From assembly GCA_031399085.1 (NCBI GenBank), contig JANNOQ010000107.1, forward strand, positions 1 through 64,000: 64,000 nucleotides of DNA, given 5' to 3'. Of this stretch, positions 15,575 through 24,606 are shown piece by piece. This DNA is from R-RK-3 sp031399085 (GTDB lineage Bacteria; Pseudomonadota; Alphaproteobacteria; Rhizobiales; Rhodomicrobiaceae). Within the stretch, counting starts at the first letter, position 1. Every line of letters begins with the position of its first letter. The translations under genes and the position numbers were made by a program. Below the pieces are notes generated by a model, which was given only the letters and a program-made list of their open reading frames with translations, was not told where the DNA came from and did not search any database.

Positions 15575-16159
15575 GTGAAAAACTTCTTCTCCTTTTTAAT
15601 CTTCGCCGGCGTGTCGTTGGTGCTCGGTCTCGGCTCGGCCAATTACCTCATCAATGACGGCTTTGCGCTGGTTGTCAGCCAGGCGGGGCCATGGAAAACC
15701 TGGGTCAACGCCGGCGGCCTCGCCGCCGACCCCTACACACGGGCCCATATCGCCCGCTCTGGCCAGCTTCCGATTACCTCGGGCAGCGGGCTCACCTTTT
15801 TCGCCACCGCCGACAGCGAGGGCGGCGGGCTCAGTTCGGATTGCGAGTATGAGATCATCGCGCGGCCGCTGGCGGCGCTGTGGTGGACGATCGCGGTCTA
15901 TGACGAGAACGGCAAGCTCATTCCCAACAAGGCGGCGCGATACGCATTCAGCAGTCAGAATCTGACCATCCTGCCTGACGGAACCCAGCGCATTGCCCTG
16001 GCTTCCCAGGCGCGGCCAGGCTATTGGCTACCCTCCGGCAAGGGACATGATCTGACATTGGCGCTGCGCGTCATCAGGCCGCTTGCTGTCGATCAAGGGC
16101 AGGATGCCGCCGCCGCCAACGCCAACGCCATGCCGATCATTCGAAGGGTGAGCTGCTGA
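15575..16159 (+). CDS. DUF1214 membrane-anchored protein
   Basis: The 194-residue product starts MKNFFSFLIFAGVSLVLGLGS, a membrane anchor or signal segment. It continues with GPWKTWVNAGGLAADPYTRAH, SGSGLTFFATADSEGGGLSS, WWTIAVYDENGKLIPN and RPGYWLPSGKGHDLTLALRV. These are hallmarks of the DUF1214 family, which in alphaproteobacteria often stands beside DUF1254. Function is unknown; both domains are predicted to be in the cell envelope. It overlaps the DUF1254 gene by one base (TGATG), so they are co-translated. Confidence 0.88.
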   Translation: MKNFFSFLIFAGVSLVLGLGSANYLINDGFALVVSQAGPWKTWVNAGGLAADPYTRAHIARSGQLPITSGSGLTFFATADSEGGGLSSDCEYEIIARPLAALWWTIAVYDENGKLIPNKAARYAFSSQNLTILPDGTQRIALASQARPGYWLPSGKGHDLTLALRVIRPLAVDQGQDAAAANANAMPIIRRVSC

Positions 16160-16794
16160 TGCGCGCGCTGTGGCCCTGGCTGGTCGCCGCGCTCTTTTGC
16201 GCGGGGGTCATTCACATCCTCACGGTGTTCGGCGTGCCCTATATAGCAACGCGCGACGCCTGGGCGAGGCTTTCGACCATCTCCTCGGAAAATCGCATCC
16301 ATCTATTGCCGGTCGCGGCGAGCGAGACGCCGCTGCCATTCATGGCGCCCGATATCGCCTATGCCTTTTGCCGTTACGATCTGACGAAAAACAATGTGCT
16401 GGTCAAGACCGCGCTCGGCGACGCGACTTGGAGCATCGCCGTATCCGGCCGGCATGGGGAGAATTTCTATTTCATCACCGGCGCCGAGGCAAAGCGCCGG
16501 GAGCTGCGGCTGCTGCTCGTGCCGCGCTCGCGCCTCGCCGAGGAGGTGAGCACGGAGCGATCCGAGGAAGGCGACGAGCAAATTATCGTCATCACGCCGG
16601 GCATGATTGGATTGGTGGTACTGCGCGCGCCGATCCGGGGGCCGAGCTTTGCCGCCGATACGATTGCGTCTCTGCAAGGCGCGGAATGCAATCCGGTGAC
16701 GGAAACCCTGCCCGATCCGGCGACCCTGTCGGAGGGTGTCGGGCTGCCGCAGCAGAAAAGGCGTCCGACCCTTCTCAGGCGCGACCTAAGATAG
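16159..16794 (+). CDS. DUF1254 membrane-anchored protein
   Basis: The 211-residue product begins MRALWPWLVAALFCAGVIHI, an N-terminal anchor. It then has FGVPYIATRDAWARL, PFMAPDIAYAFCRYDLT, TWSIAVSGRHGENFYFITG and IVITPGMIGLVVLRAPIRG. The pattern is the DUF1254 family, here as a short standalone form rather than the longer DUF1254-DUF1214 fusion found in many bacteria. It presumably works with the preceding DUF1214 protein. The C-terminus after residue 180 is low-complexity and basic. Its stop overlaps the end of a convergent small gene by 9 bases. Confidence 0.85.
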   Translation: MRALWPWLVAALFCAGVIHILTVFGVPYIATRDAWARLSTISSENRIHLLPVAASETPLPFMAPDIAYAFCRYDLTKNNVLVKTALGDATWSIAVSGRHGENFYFITGAEAKRRELRLLLVPRSRLAEEVSTERSEEGDEQIIVITPGMIGLVVLRAPIRGPSFAADTIASLQGAECNPVTETLPDPATLSEGVGLPQQKRRPTLLRRDLR

Positions 16795-17001
16795 CCGCTC
16801 GGGGACCAAAAAGCGCCGCTTAAGCGGCTTCCGCGGCGGTTTCGCTTTCGGCGCGGAATTGGGAAAAAGGATGATCTCGGCCCCGTCGTTTTCGCACGAA
16901 CCGCCGCGACCCGCCGAAGGCGAAGCATAGCCGGCAGGTTCGATGAGGGGCAGGCAGCCAGCCTCGATACGCCAGTGGCGCAAATTGACGAGTGTGGTCA
17001 T
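16786..17001 (-). CDS. Small hypothetical protein
   Basis: A 71-residue protein beginning MTTLVNLRHWRIEAGCLPL and containing GAEIILFPNSAPKAKPPRKP. It is not assigned to a named family. The EIILFP segment and the basic tail look like those of short conserved rhizobial proteins, but this is only an impression. It converges with DUF1254 and overlaps its end. The ribosome binding site is weak. Confidence 0.45.
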   Translation of the reverse strand: MTTLVNLRHWRIEAGCLPLIEPAGYASPSAGRGGSCENDGAEIILFPNSAPKAKPPRKPLKRRFLVPERLS

Positions 17002-17137
17002 AGTCGTAAGTCCGGTGAGGAAATTCGTCCGACCCAGCGGGGCCTTGCGGTGTGGGGCAGGGTGTCGTCAAGCAATTTGGCTGGTCACACCTAAAGAATC
17101 GTTAAGCTGACAAAGTATTCCAGCAATTCTCGAAGAT

Positions 17138-17512
17138 TTATTCTTCGACGAGAAATTCGTGCAGGAAATGGCGGCCCTGCCGGTCTTCGACTTCGATGAT
17201 CCACATATCGGAATCGAAATTCGCCTGGCGCGCGAGATAGGCATCTGCGGCGGCTTCGTCGGGCCGCTCGTGCTTGAGCGCCAACGCCCAGAAGCGGGTT
17301 GACGCCCCGCCGGAAAGCCCGGTTGCGGCGGGGCGGAGCACCTGCGCAAAGCCGTCGAGCGTATTGACTTTGATGAAGATCGCGCCCGCATCGGCATCGC
17401 CGCGCCGCGTCACCATCGCCGAAACCGGCATGGCGTTGAGCTGCCTTATATAGGCGCTGACCCAAATGCCGGCTTTGAGGCGCAAAATTTCAGCTCCAAT
17501 CGTGGCGGTCAC
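17138..17512 (-). CDS. DUF1491 family protein
   Basis: The 124-residue product has LKAGIWVSAYIRQLNAMPVS, VTRRGDADAGAIFIKVN and FWALALKHERPDEAAADAYL. It also has ANFDSDMWIIEVEDRQGRHF and the end LHEFLVEE. This is the alphaproteobacterial DUF1491 family, of unknown function; length is normal. The ATG at 17512 is used. It stands alone between a small hypothetical gene and the aldehyde dehydrogenase gene. Confidence 0.85.
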   Translation of the reverse strand: MTATIGAEILRLKAGIWVSAYIRQLNAMPVSAMVTRRGDADAGAIFIKVNTLDGFAQVLRPAATGLSGGASTRFWALALKHERPDEAAADAYLARQANFDSDMWIIEVEDRQGRHFLHEFLVEE

Positions 17513-17568
17513 CGCTCGGCCCCGCCGATCGCCTACTCAAACGCAAGTTGCCGGAGCCAGCAGCCAGC

Positions 17569-19005
17569 CTACACGCCCGCGTCGACCACGAATTTGGTGC
17601 GCAGGAACGTCTCCAGTCCCTCGATGCCGCCTTCCGATCCATAGCCGGATTCGTTGACCCCGCCGAACGGTGTCTCGGGCGTCGATACGAACGGGTTGTT
17701 GACCCCGACCAACCCCGTCTCCAAGGCGTCGGCGATCTTGGCAGCCTTGCCCCCGTCGCTGGTGAAAACATAGGATGCAAGGCCAAAGGGCAGGCTGTTG
17801 GCGCGCTCTACCACTTCGTCGAAGGTCTTGAAATGGGTGATTGGCGCGATCGGTCCGAACGGCTCCTCGACCATGATTTTGGCCTGATCGGGAACGTCCT
17901 TAAGCACGGTTGGCGCGTAGAAAAAGCCGCGATTGCCGACCCGCTCGCCGCCAGTTGTTACCTCCGCGCCGTGATCGCGCGCGTCGGCGACGAAACGATC
18001 CATCACATCGAGACGCCGGGCGGCGATCAGCGGCCCCATCTGCACGCCGTCATCAAGCCCGTTGCCAGCCTTCACACCCTTGGCGCGTTCGGTGAACCCT
18101 TCGACGAAGCTCTTATAAACCGAATCCTGCACATAGAATCGGGTCGGCGAGATGCAGACCTGTCCTGCATTGCGATATTTAAAACCGGCCATCATGCTCA
18201 GGGCGCGGTTCACGTCCGCGTCGTCGAACACGATGACCGGCGCGTGCCCGCCGAGTTCCATCGTCGCGCGCTTCACTGTATCGGCCGAGAGCTTCAAAAG
18301 CTGTTTGCCGACCGGGATGCTGCCCGTGAACGACACCTTGCGCGGAATCCACGAGCCAAGAAGGTGCCGGGAAACCTCGTCCGGCACGCCGAAGACGACG
18401 TTGAGCACGCCAGCGGGCAGCCCGGCGTCCTGAAAGCATCGAGCGATGGCGACAGCCGTCCCCGGAGTTTCCTCGCTTGGCTTGATGATGATCGAGCAGC
18501 CGGCGCCGAGCGCTCCGGCGACCTTACGGATGACGTTCACGCCCGGAAAATTCCAAGCCACGAATGCGCAGGTCGGCCCGACCGGCTCCTTCATCACCAT
18601 CTGCCGCAAGCCCGGCACGCGCGCCGGCACGAGACGGCCATAAGCCCGCTTACCTTCTTCGCCATACCAACGCGTCGTGTCGACCACGAATTGCAGCTCG
18701 CCCTTTGCCTCGGCGAGCGGCTTGCCCATCTCCATCGTCAGCGTTCGTGCGATGCCCTCGATACGCTCCTCGATGAGGCGGGCGGCCTTCTCCATCACCA
18801 CCTGCCGCTGGATCGGCGTTCTTGCTCGCCAGACCTTGAAACCGTCCGCCGAGGCCGTCAGCGCCCGGTCGAGATCGGCGGCGGACGCATGCGGCACGTC
18901 GCCGATGACTTCTTCGGTGGCGGGATTGATGACGGGCTCGGTTTTGCCCTCGCTGCCCTGGCGAAACTCACCCGCGATCAGCAGTTCAAGCTTTTCGTAG
19001 GACAT
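17569..19005 (-). CDS. NAD(P)-dependent succinate-semialdehyde-type dehydrogenase
   Basis: The 478-residue protein belongs to the aldehyde dehydrogenase superfamily. Motifs are WNFPGVNVIRKVAGALGAGC (cofactor domain), ELGGHAPVIVFDDAD with the general-base Glu, and NAGQVCISPTRFYV with the nucleophilic Cys. EEPFGPIAPI and the VNNPFVSTPETPFGGVNESG end follow. It most resembles the GabD-like group that oxidises succinate semialdehyde to succinate, but 2-oxoglutarate semialdehyde or glutarate semialdehyde are possible substrates. A good AAGGAGAAG ribosome binding site precedes the ATG at 19005. No transaminase partner is next to it. Confidence 0.85.
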   Translation of the reverse strand: MSYEKLELLIAGEFRQGSEGKTEPVINPATEEVIGDVPHASAADLDRALTASADGFKVWRARTPIQRQVVMEKAARLIEERIEGIARTLTMEMGKPLAEAKGELQFVVDTTRWYGEEGKRAYGRLVPARVPGLRQMVMKEPVGPTCAFVAWNFPGVNVIRKVAGALGAGCSIIIKPSEETPGTAVAIARCFQDAGLPAGVLNVVFGVPDEVSRHLLGSWIPRKVSFTGSIPVGKQLLKLSADTVKRATMELGGHAPVIVFDDADVNRALSMMAGFKYRNAGQVCISPTRFYVQDSVYKSFVEGFTERAKGVKAGNGLDDGVQMGPLIAARRLDVMDRFVADARDHGAEVTTGGERVGNRGFFYAPTVLKDVPDQAKIMVEEPFGPIAPITHFKTFDEVVERANSLPFGLASYVFTSDGGKAAKIADALETGLVGVNNPFVSTPETPFGGVNESGYGSEGGIEGLETFLRTKFVVDAGV

Positions 19006-19229
19006 TGGGTGCTTCTCCTTCCGCTACTGCGACGCAACCAGATGGACACGCGATATAGGCTGTTGTCAGGGGCGCATCATCGTGCTGGCTCGCCGAAATC
19101 TCATTGCTATAAATATCTTGGAATAATACGCGTTTTGGAGGGTGAGGGACAAGCTTCAGGCAAATCCCACCTCTCGCTGCGGCTTTTGCGGCGCGTCAGC
19201 ACTGGCGAGCCGGCGCCTGCCAAGCTTTT

Positions 19230-21245
19230 CTAATACGGCCCGGGCACGCGATCGACAAATGGCTCATCGGATGACGGCCAGCGCAGGCGGCGCGATTGGC
19301 GCTGTATCGGCTGCTCGTCGGCAGTGGGTGAGGTGCTTTCGGTCGTCTGCGGCGAGGTGGCGTTTTCGATCATCCGCTGAGCTTGTCCGGTGTAGCGGCC
19401 ATTCGGATAGGCATTCAAATAGGCAAAGTAAGCGTTACGGCTGTTATCCCTGCGCGCCTTGAGCCAGGCTTCGTCCTCTTTTCGCTGCGCATCTTCCTGA
19501 GTGTTGAGCGAGGCCAGTTTTCGCTTGGCGTCGTCGATAAATCGTCCGTTAGGAAAGGCCTGAATATAGGACTGATAGGCCATGCGCGTACCGGTGCGCC
19601 GCGCCTTGGTCCAGGCGGTCGCCTCCTTCTTGCGGCCCGAAATCTGCTCCTCCAGCGCGGCCAGCTTTTCCTCCGCCTCATCGACATAGCGGCCGTTGGG
19701 ATAGCCAAGCAGATAGGCCCTGAATGCGGCCACCGTCCCAGCGTCCTTCGTGCTCACCCAGGCGTTCTCATCGGCGTCCGCCGTTGCCTTTTCGACCAGC
19801 ATCGCCAATCGGCGGTTCACCACCGCCTTTTCGGCGCTATCCTGCGGAACCTGCTTGATGAAGCCCTTTAGCTCTTCAGGGTTTTCCACGGCCGCGACAA
19901 GGGTGCGAAAGCGAATTCGAGCCTCATCGACCAACGGCTTTTCGGCATGCCGCAAGATAAACCCGTGCAGCGCTAGCAGTTCGGTCGAATTGCGAAGTAA
20001 GCGCCATTCGTCTTCCCAGGGCGAAGCCGCATCGACGGGGGCAGGAACCGGATTCTGTAAAGCCGCGAGCCGTTCCGGCGGCTCATCCGCCGTCGGCGCC
20101 TCCGCCACCATGCCGGCGGGTGGGTGTTCTTGCGCCGGTGATGCTTCACCAGCGAGCTCTGTGTCATGCGATGCTGCGGCGACCTCATCATGTCCGGTCG
20201 ATTCAACGTTGTCCAAAGCCTGCTGATTCGAGGCCGGCTCCGCTTTATCGCCTCTAAAGCTCCAGCCTTCCCGCTCCGCACGGCTCTCGCGCTCGGTCAA
20301 CGGCATTCCGATCAGGCGCGCCTTCCGTTCGGCGCGATCGTCCGGTTCGACGAATGCGGCGATGTTCTCCGGCGCGGACTGGCTGCCATTAGCGGCTTTC
20401 TGAGACACACGCTCTCGATCCGCGAAAGGAGGCATATCGAACCAATACAGGCCAAGGCTCGGGACGGCGAGGGCGGCGGCGAAAAGGCCCATCGCGGCGG
20501 CCCAGGACGGCGTAGCCCGCCGCTTGCGGTGCTGGGAGCGGCGGTGTTCGAGTGCGATCAGCAACCGGTAGCCCTCGGTGATCCGCTTGAAGCGCCGCTC
20601 GGCTTCGACATCGCCGGGATTGAGGTCGGGATGATATTTCTTTGCAAGCCTCAGATAGGCCGCGCGAATATCTTCGGGTTTGGCTCGCCGCGACAGACCG
20701 AACAGCATATAGGGGTCGGCCGGCAGCTGATCGTCCTCGTCCTCCTCATCGCTATCGGCAAAAGCGAGGAAAACCCGTCTCCAAGCGTCGGGAATCGATA
20801 GGTAAGCGGGGAGCGACGTCGCCTCGTCGCCATGCGCATCCTCGATCTGCGCTTGCGTCAGATTGGCCGCAAAATGCAAACGCGCCCCTTCGAGAAAGGC
20901 ACCAGTCAATCTGGTGTTGTCCAGGTCCGCATTGTCGAAGATGGCGTTGGAAAGATTGGCGAAGGAGAGATCCGAGGAACCGAGCAGGGCGCGCGACAAG
21001 TTCGCGCCCCGTAGATCGGCATTTCCCAGATTGGCGCCGGTGAGCACGGCGCCCTCAAGATTGGCGCGATTGAGCAGCGCGTCCCGCAAGTCGAACGCGC
21101 CGCCATTCCCGTGACCGAGCAGGGGCTCTCCAACGGACAGCACGACATTGCGCAAATCCGGCGCCACGCCCGGATTTTCCGCTCGCCAATCATTCCACGC
21201 GTCCGGCCCTTCGCGAAGTTTAGAGAGATGATCGGGATTACCCAT
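19230..21245 (-). CDS. Pentapeptide-repeat / J-domain / membrane protein with tandem YLxxYPxGRY repeats
   Basis: A 671-residue multidomain protein. Residues about 50-140 are pentapeptide repeats (A(N/D)LxxA series, e.g. ANLEGAVLTGANLGNADLRG). Residues about 175-235 form a DnaJ J-domain: DPYMLFGLSRRAKPEDIRAAYLRL with the HPD in KKYHPDLNPGD. One membrane segment follows (SWAAAMGLFAAALAVPSLGLYWF, about 250-270). After a long variable linker come three C-terminal repeats with FRAYLLGYPNGRYVDEAEEKL, YQSYIQAFPNGRFIDDAKRKL and YFAYLNAYPNGRYTGQAQRM, as seen in some caspase-like and Sel1/TPR-like proteins. This suggests a cytosolic chaperone-recruiting face and a periplasmic repeat domain. Function is unknown. 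Confidence 0.8.
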   Translation of the reverse strand: MGNPDHLSKLREGPDAWNDWRAENPGVAPDLRNVVLSVGEPLLGHGNGGAFDLRDALLNRANLEGAVLTGANLGNADLRGANLSRALLGSSDLSFANLSNAIFDNADLDNTRLTGAFLEGARLHFAANLTQAQIEDAHGDEATSLPAYLSIPDAWRRVFLAFADSDEEDEDDQLPADPYMLFGLSRRAKPEDIRAAYLRLAKKYHPDLNPGDVEAERRFKRITEGYRLLIALEHRRSQHRKRRATPSWAAAMGLFAAALAVPSLGLYWFDMPPFADRERVSQKAANGSQSAPENIAAFVEPDDRAERKARLIGMPLTERESRAEREGWSFRGDKAEPASNQQALDNVESTGHDEVAAASHDTELAGEASPAQEHPPAGMVAEAPTADEPPERLAALQNPVPAPVDAASPWEDEWRLLRNSTELLALHGFILRHAEKPLVDEARIRFRTLVAAVENPEELKGFIKQVPQDSAEKAVVNRRLAMLVEKATADADENAWVSTKDAGTVAAFRAYLLGYPNGRYVDEAEEKLAALEEQISGRKKEATAWTKARRTGTRMAYQSYIQAFPNGRFIDDAKRKLASLNTQEDAQRKEDEAWLKARRDNSRNAYFAYLNAYPNGRYTGQAQRMIENATSPQTTESTSPTADEQPIQRQSRRLRWPSSDEPFVDRVPGPY

Positions 21246-21349
21246 ACCATCTCCTCACAAACGACTCGAATGTGCCAAAGCGCGACGCATGAACCGGAAA
21301 AGCTGCCCCATCAAACCTTGCTTTTATCCGCGCCAGATGCGCGGGGTTG

Positions 21350-22645
21350 CTAAAATTGTATTCTTGCACCTAAAACCACCGCACTCCACGGCTCGACCGG
21401 CAACGACTGCACATCGCCCCATTTGACCCCCTCCGCATTACATCGAATGCCAGCAAGATCCGCCTCATAGTGGTGAAACTGAGCGTAAAGCAGCATCGCG
21501 GACGCGTCGATCGCCTGTTCGATGCCGACTCCCCAGCGCCGGACTTCGCTGTCCGTGACCTCGCCCCACGTGGCATAGTTGCCAGGGCCGAAAATGTCCG
21601 CCTGGATCAGCCGGCCAACAGTATAATCGTTGTAAACACCATATTCGCCATAAAAAGTCGTGTTTCCAGCCGAAAGAAATTGACGCTTCAATCCAAGCTG
21701 TCCGAAATAAAAATGCGCGTTTTCGCCGCTTGTGAATAGCCCGGAATGATCCTCACGCGTGCCGCCTGCGGTGGACACGAACAGGCCGGATGGAAGATGA
21801 AGCGCGGATGCGGACCCGCGCACATCCTCGACCTCCAACTCGCCGGAGTCCATATACCCAATGCCCGCGGCGAGTTGCACGGAGTTCCATGCCTTCTGAT
21901 AGCGCAGGGCGACGTCCCAGACATCGTCTTCGCCCGCCGCGGCGGACAGCACGAAACCGCCGATCGCGGGTGAGTCGTAGCGCACGAAATCGCCGCGCAG
22001 GCTGTCCACGTTGTGAGCGAAATGGCCCCAGGTCAGATCGGTCGTAAGCCCGAACAGGAGATCGAGACGCAGGCCGAACCCGTTGTTGTAGTGCAGAGCC
22101 GCATCGCTCATCTTCGCGCCGAGATTGATGATTGTGATGTCATCCGTCGCGGGCGACTGCTGGCCGACGGAAACGCGCCCGAACTGATCGCTTTCGATGA
22201 ACCAATAGGAATGACGGATGCGAAGGCCTTGCGCGGTCGAGCCCTCATCGCCGCCGTTGAAGACCTCATCGGAGGCGGCTTGCTTGAACTCCATCTCGAT
22301 GCGGTAGCCGGTAAACCAGCCAGGCTTAATGGCGGCCTCGCCAATCAGCCCAAGGCGTGTCGACGACGTGTCGTTATCGACGACATAGGTATCGGAGTCG
22401 AAACCGTCATCCCAAATCAGCAGGGCCTTATTGACCTGACCGTAAACCTGAAGGCTGACGTTTCTTTGGCCTTTGCGTGCGGTGGTCGCTTCGAGCTCGG
22501 CGACGCGAGCCTCGAGATCGGCACAGCAAGCCTCGCCCATATCCGCCGCCGAGGCGTACGGAATCGCAGCCGGGTTGACCCCCGATAGCAAAACCGCCGC
22601 AACCAGGATGAACCCCCTGATGACGGCTACTACAAACCCACACAT
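21350..22645 (-). CDS. Outer-membrane porin-like beta-barrel
   Basis: The 431-residue product has a signal peptide with a hydrophobic stretch and ASAAD-like cleavage site. A short coiled stretch CCADLEARVAELEATTARKG follows, then the porin entry VSLQVYGQVNKALLIWDDG. Further marks are TSSTRLGLIGEAAIKPGWFTG, GLRIRHSYWFIES, FGRVSVGQQSPATDD and an aromatic C-terminal end (VVLGARIQF), all typical of general-diffusion porins of Rhizobiales. It presumably transports small solutes across the outer membrane. A 377-bp region upstream likely holds its promoter. Confidence 0.82.
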   Translation of the reverse strand: MCGFVVAVIRGFILVAAVLLSGVNPAAIPYASAADMGEACCADLEARVAELEATTARKGQRNVSLQVYGQVNKALLIWDDGFDSDTYVVDNDTSSTRLGLIGEAAIKPGWFTGYRIEMEFKQAASDEVFNGGDEGSTAQGLRIRHSYWFIESDQFGRVSVGQQSPATDDITIINLGAKMSDAALHYNNGFGLRLDLLFGLTTDLTWGHFAHNVDSLRGDFVRYDSPAIGGFVLSAAAGEDDVWDVALRYQKAWNSVQLAAGIGYMDSGELEVEDVRGSASALHLPSGLFVSTAGGTREDHSGLFTSGENAHFYFGQLGLKRQFLSAGNTTFYGEYGVYNDYTVGRLIQADIFGPGNYATWGEVTDSEVRRWGVGIEQAIDASAMLLYAQFHHYEADLAGIRCNAEGVKWGDVQSLPVEPWSAVVLGARIQF

Positions 22646-23022
22646 CCCCCAACGTCCCTCTGGCGATCACTCCGGATGCAATAGAGGCGCATTCTTATTG
22701 GACACCGCGCTTCCGGCGTCATGCCGATCAAATGCGGCGTCTTCGGCTCCTTAACCTGCCCTGCGGAACCTAGCGATAATCCTGCAGGATGAGTAATACC
22801 CCGTAAAACGCAAGCTTTCAAGCCGCCATGAACGATTTCTCGGGAGTTGGCAAGAATATGCTAAGTCTGTGACTGCGTAAGCACGACTTAGCGGCAGCTA
22901 ATTTAACGTAATTCTGGAGCCGAAACCGTGCGTTTGTGGTTAAGGCTACAAATCAATTGAGAAGTCAGACCGACTGACTCGAAAGGCGATTTCCCTCTTC
23001 TGCGCTCACGCCGCGACCCAAA
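22646..23022. other. Intergenic region between porin and DsbB genes
   Basis: No gene is credible here. A small inverted repeat AGTCAG-ACCGA-CTGACT occurs at 22963-22979 close to the dsbB stop and may be part of that gene's 3' end structure. The half near 22646 should contain the porin promoter; no clear box is recognised. Confidence 0.4.
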
Positions 23023-23553
23023 TCAGGAGGCGCGGCGGCCGCTTGCCACGCCAGCAAGCGCAAGAGCGGCCAACAGCCCAGAAAGCAGCGCGCTGTATCC
23101 CGCTAGGGACAGGCCCAACACGCGCAACGCGGCTTGATCGCAGCGCACGACTTGAGGGCGTTTCAAGCTCTCCAGCAGCGCGCCTGGAGTCTTGGCGATC
23201 GAGCCGATGCCGGAACAGGCGTCTGGCCCAGGCCACCATCCCCATTCGATGCCCGAGTGGTAGATGCCGAGGCCCAGGTTGAACAAAAATCCAGCGGCAA
23301 TGAGCGCGAAAATTGCACGGCTCAGCCGCTGATTGCCAGGCCAAAGCGCAAAGGCGACAAGGGCGAAAGGAATGGCCGCGTAATAGGTGATGCGCTGGTC
23401 GAGGCATAGTGGGCAGGGCGCAATGCCGCCGATCCATTCGATGGCGAGCGCTGAGCCAAGACCCGCCGCGCTCAACACCGCAATGCCCAGCGCAATCTCG
23501 CGCGGCCCAAAAACGAGGCGCCCGCCGGTCGAGGCAATAACCCTAAATGACAT
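23023..23553 (-). CDS. Disulfide bond formation protein B (DsbB family)
   Basis: The 176-residue membrane protein has four hydrophobic segments. The periplasmic CPLCLDQR motif (redox CxxC) follows EWIGGIAPCPLC, and a second periplasmic loop contains DACSG and RCDQ cysteines. DsbB-type proteins reoxidise DsbA and pass electrons to quinones. Two Cys in each loop are present. It overlaps the upstream DedA-like gene by 11 bases, so the two are co-translated. Confidence 0.85.
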   Translation of the reverse strand: MSFRVIASTGGRLVFGPREIALGIAVLSAAGLGSALAIEWIGGIAPCPLCLDQRITYYAAIPFALVAFALWPGNQRLSRAIFALIAAGFLFNLGLGIYHSGIEWGWWPGPDACSGIGSIAKTPGALLESLKRPQVVRCDQAALRVLGLSLAGYSALLSGLLAALALAGVASGRRAS

Positions 23554-24124
23554 ACCGTGCGATCACAAACCCGCCCACGATGATCACAGCCATGCCAAGT
23601 GTGACCAGCTCCAGCCGCTTGTCGATGAAGCTGCGCACCGGCTCTCCGTAATAATACAACAGCGCCGCAACGATATAAAAACGTGCGGCTCGCGTGATGA
23701 GCGAGAGTACAACAAACCAGCCGAAATCATAAGCTGCAAAACCACTCGCGATCGTCACGATTTTGTAAGGGATTGGCGTCAGGCCCTTGATGAGGATGAT
23801 CCATGCGCCCCATTCGGCATAGGCTTGGCGGAACTGCTCCAGCTTGCCGGTATAGCCATAGAGATTCATTAGCCAGACGCCGACGGTGTCGTAAAGTAGC
23901 GCGCCGATCGCATAGCCGAAGATGCCCCCCAGCACCGAGAACAAAGTGCAAATGCCGGCAAGGCGCCACGCTCGCTTGCGATCGGCGAGCACCATCGGCA
24001 CAAGTAGCACGTCAGGAGGAATGGGAAAGAATGAGCTTTCGGTAAACGATACCGCGGCCATTGCCCAAGTCGCGTTGCGATGAGCGGCAAAGGACATCGT
24101 CCAATTGTAGAGTGATCTCAGCAT
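23543..24124 (-). CDS. YqaA/DedA-like (VTT domain) membrane protein
   Basis: The 193-residue product has the markers SFTESSFFPIPPDVLLVPMV, a GIFGYAIGALLYDTVG helix and FRQAYAEWGAWIILIKGLTP. It continues with IPYKIVTIASGFAAYDFGWF and ITRAARFYIVAALLYYYGEP. This is the YqaA/VTT (SNARE-associated) family, whose larger members act in lipid flipping and membrane homeostasis. Length and topology fit. It precedes and overlaps the DsbB gene. The role in this organism is inferred only from the family. Confidence 0.85.
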   Translation of the reverse strand: MLRSLYNWTMSFAAHRNATWAMAAVSFTESSFFPIPPDVLLVPMVLADRKRAWRLAGICTLFSVLGGIFGYAIGALLYDTVGVWLMNLYGYTGKLEQFRQAYAEWGAWIILIKGLTPIPYKIVTIASGFAAYDFGWFVVLSLITRAARFYIVAALLYYYGEPVRSFIDKRLELVTLGMAVIIVGGFVIARYVI

Positions 24125-24606
24125 TTCTCGCCAGAGCCTTATTCGTCCAATGAAATCGGAAATGGCTCCGACTCGTTACATGCAAGATTTTCTCCGCAAA
24201 GCGGTATCGACCCGCTTCGGAATGCCTTAGAGCCGGGTTGCCTGCTTGTCCACGGGAATGTCCTGACCATGCTTTATTTCTTCATCGCGAAGCATCTGAC
24301 CGTCGTCAGAATGCATCCGCGAGAAGACAGCCCAACTGGCCTCAATTTACGTTTCCGCGAGGCGTTTCGCTCAGACGATGCAGTTCGAGGCATTTGCTTA
24401 TGATTTAGGCACCAGATGCTCATCAATTCGGCGGAGCCGGTCCGCCCTATGCTTTAATGCGTTAGGAATCAATGAGTTCTCCTATTTCATCGGCTTGGCA
24501 CGGGTTTTGACTCTATGCACTCTGGCTGAGGTTTTTTGGGGTGCGTGTATTCGGGTCCCTGCCAAGGCCGCCAAGGCTGGGCTCCAAATTTAAAGGGAGA
24601 AGATTG
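24125..24606. promoter_or_regulatory. glnK-amtB upstream region
   Basis: This 482-bp stretch has no credible gene. Near its right end lies a sigma54-type promoter (24496-24511) with about 95 bp between it and the glnK start. NtrC-type sites (TGCAC...GTGCA) were looked for and only weak half-site matches were seen (GGCACCAGATGC around 24409). No leader peptide or riboswitch structure is evident. Nitrogen control by sigma54/NtrC is expected for this operon from general knowledge. Confidence 0.5.
24496..24511 (+). promoter_or_regulatory. Sigma54 (-24/-12) promoter of glnK
   Basis: TGGCAC at 24496-24501 and TTGAC at 24507-24511 are separated by 5 bases (GGGTT). The consensus is TGGCAC-N5-TTGCA, so the -24 element is perfect and the -12 element has GA in place of GC. 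The site faces glnK, 95 bp upstream. No competing match was seen in the adjacent sequence. Confidence 0.7.

Noticed and set aside
17548..19233. 561-codon plus-strand frame opposite the aldehyde dehydrogenase
   Set aside because: Antisense shadow of a clear ALDH gene with intact catalytic residues on the other strand.
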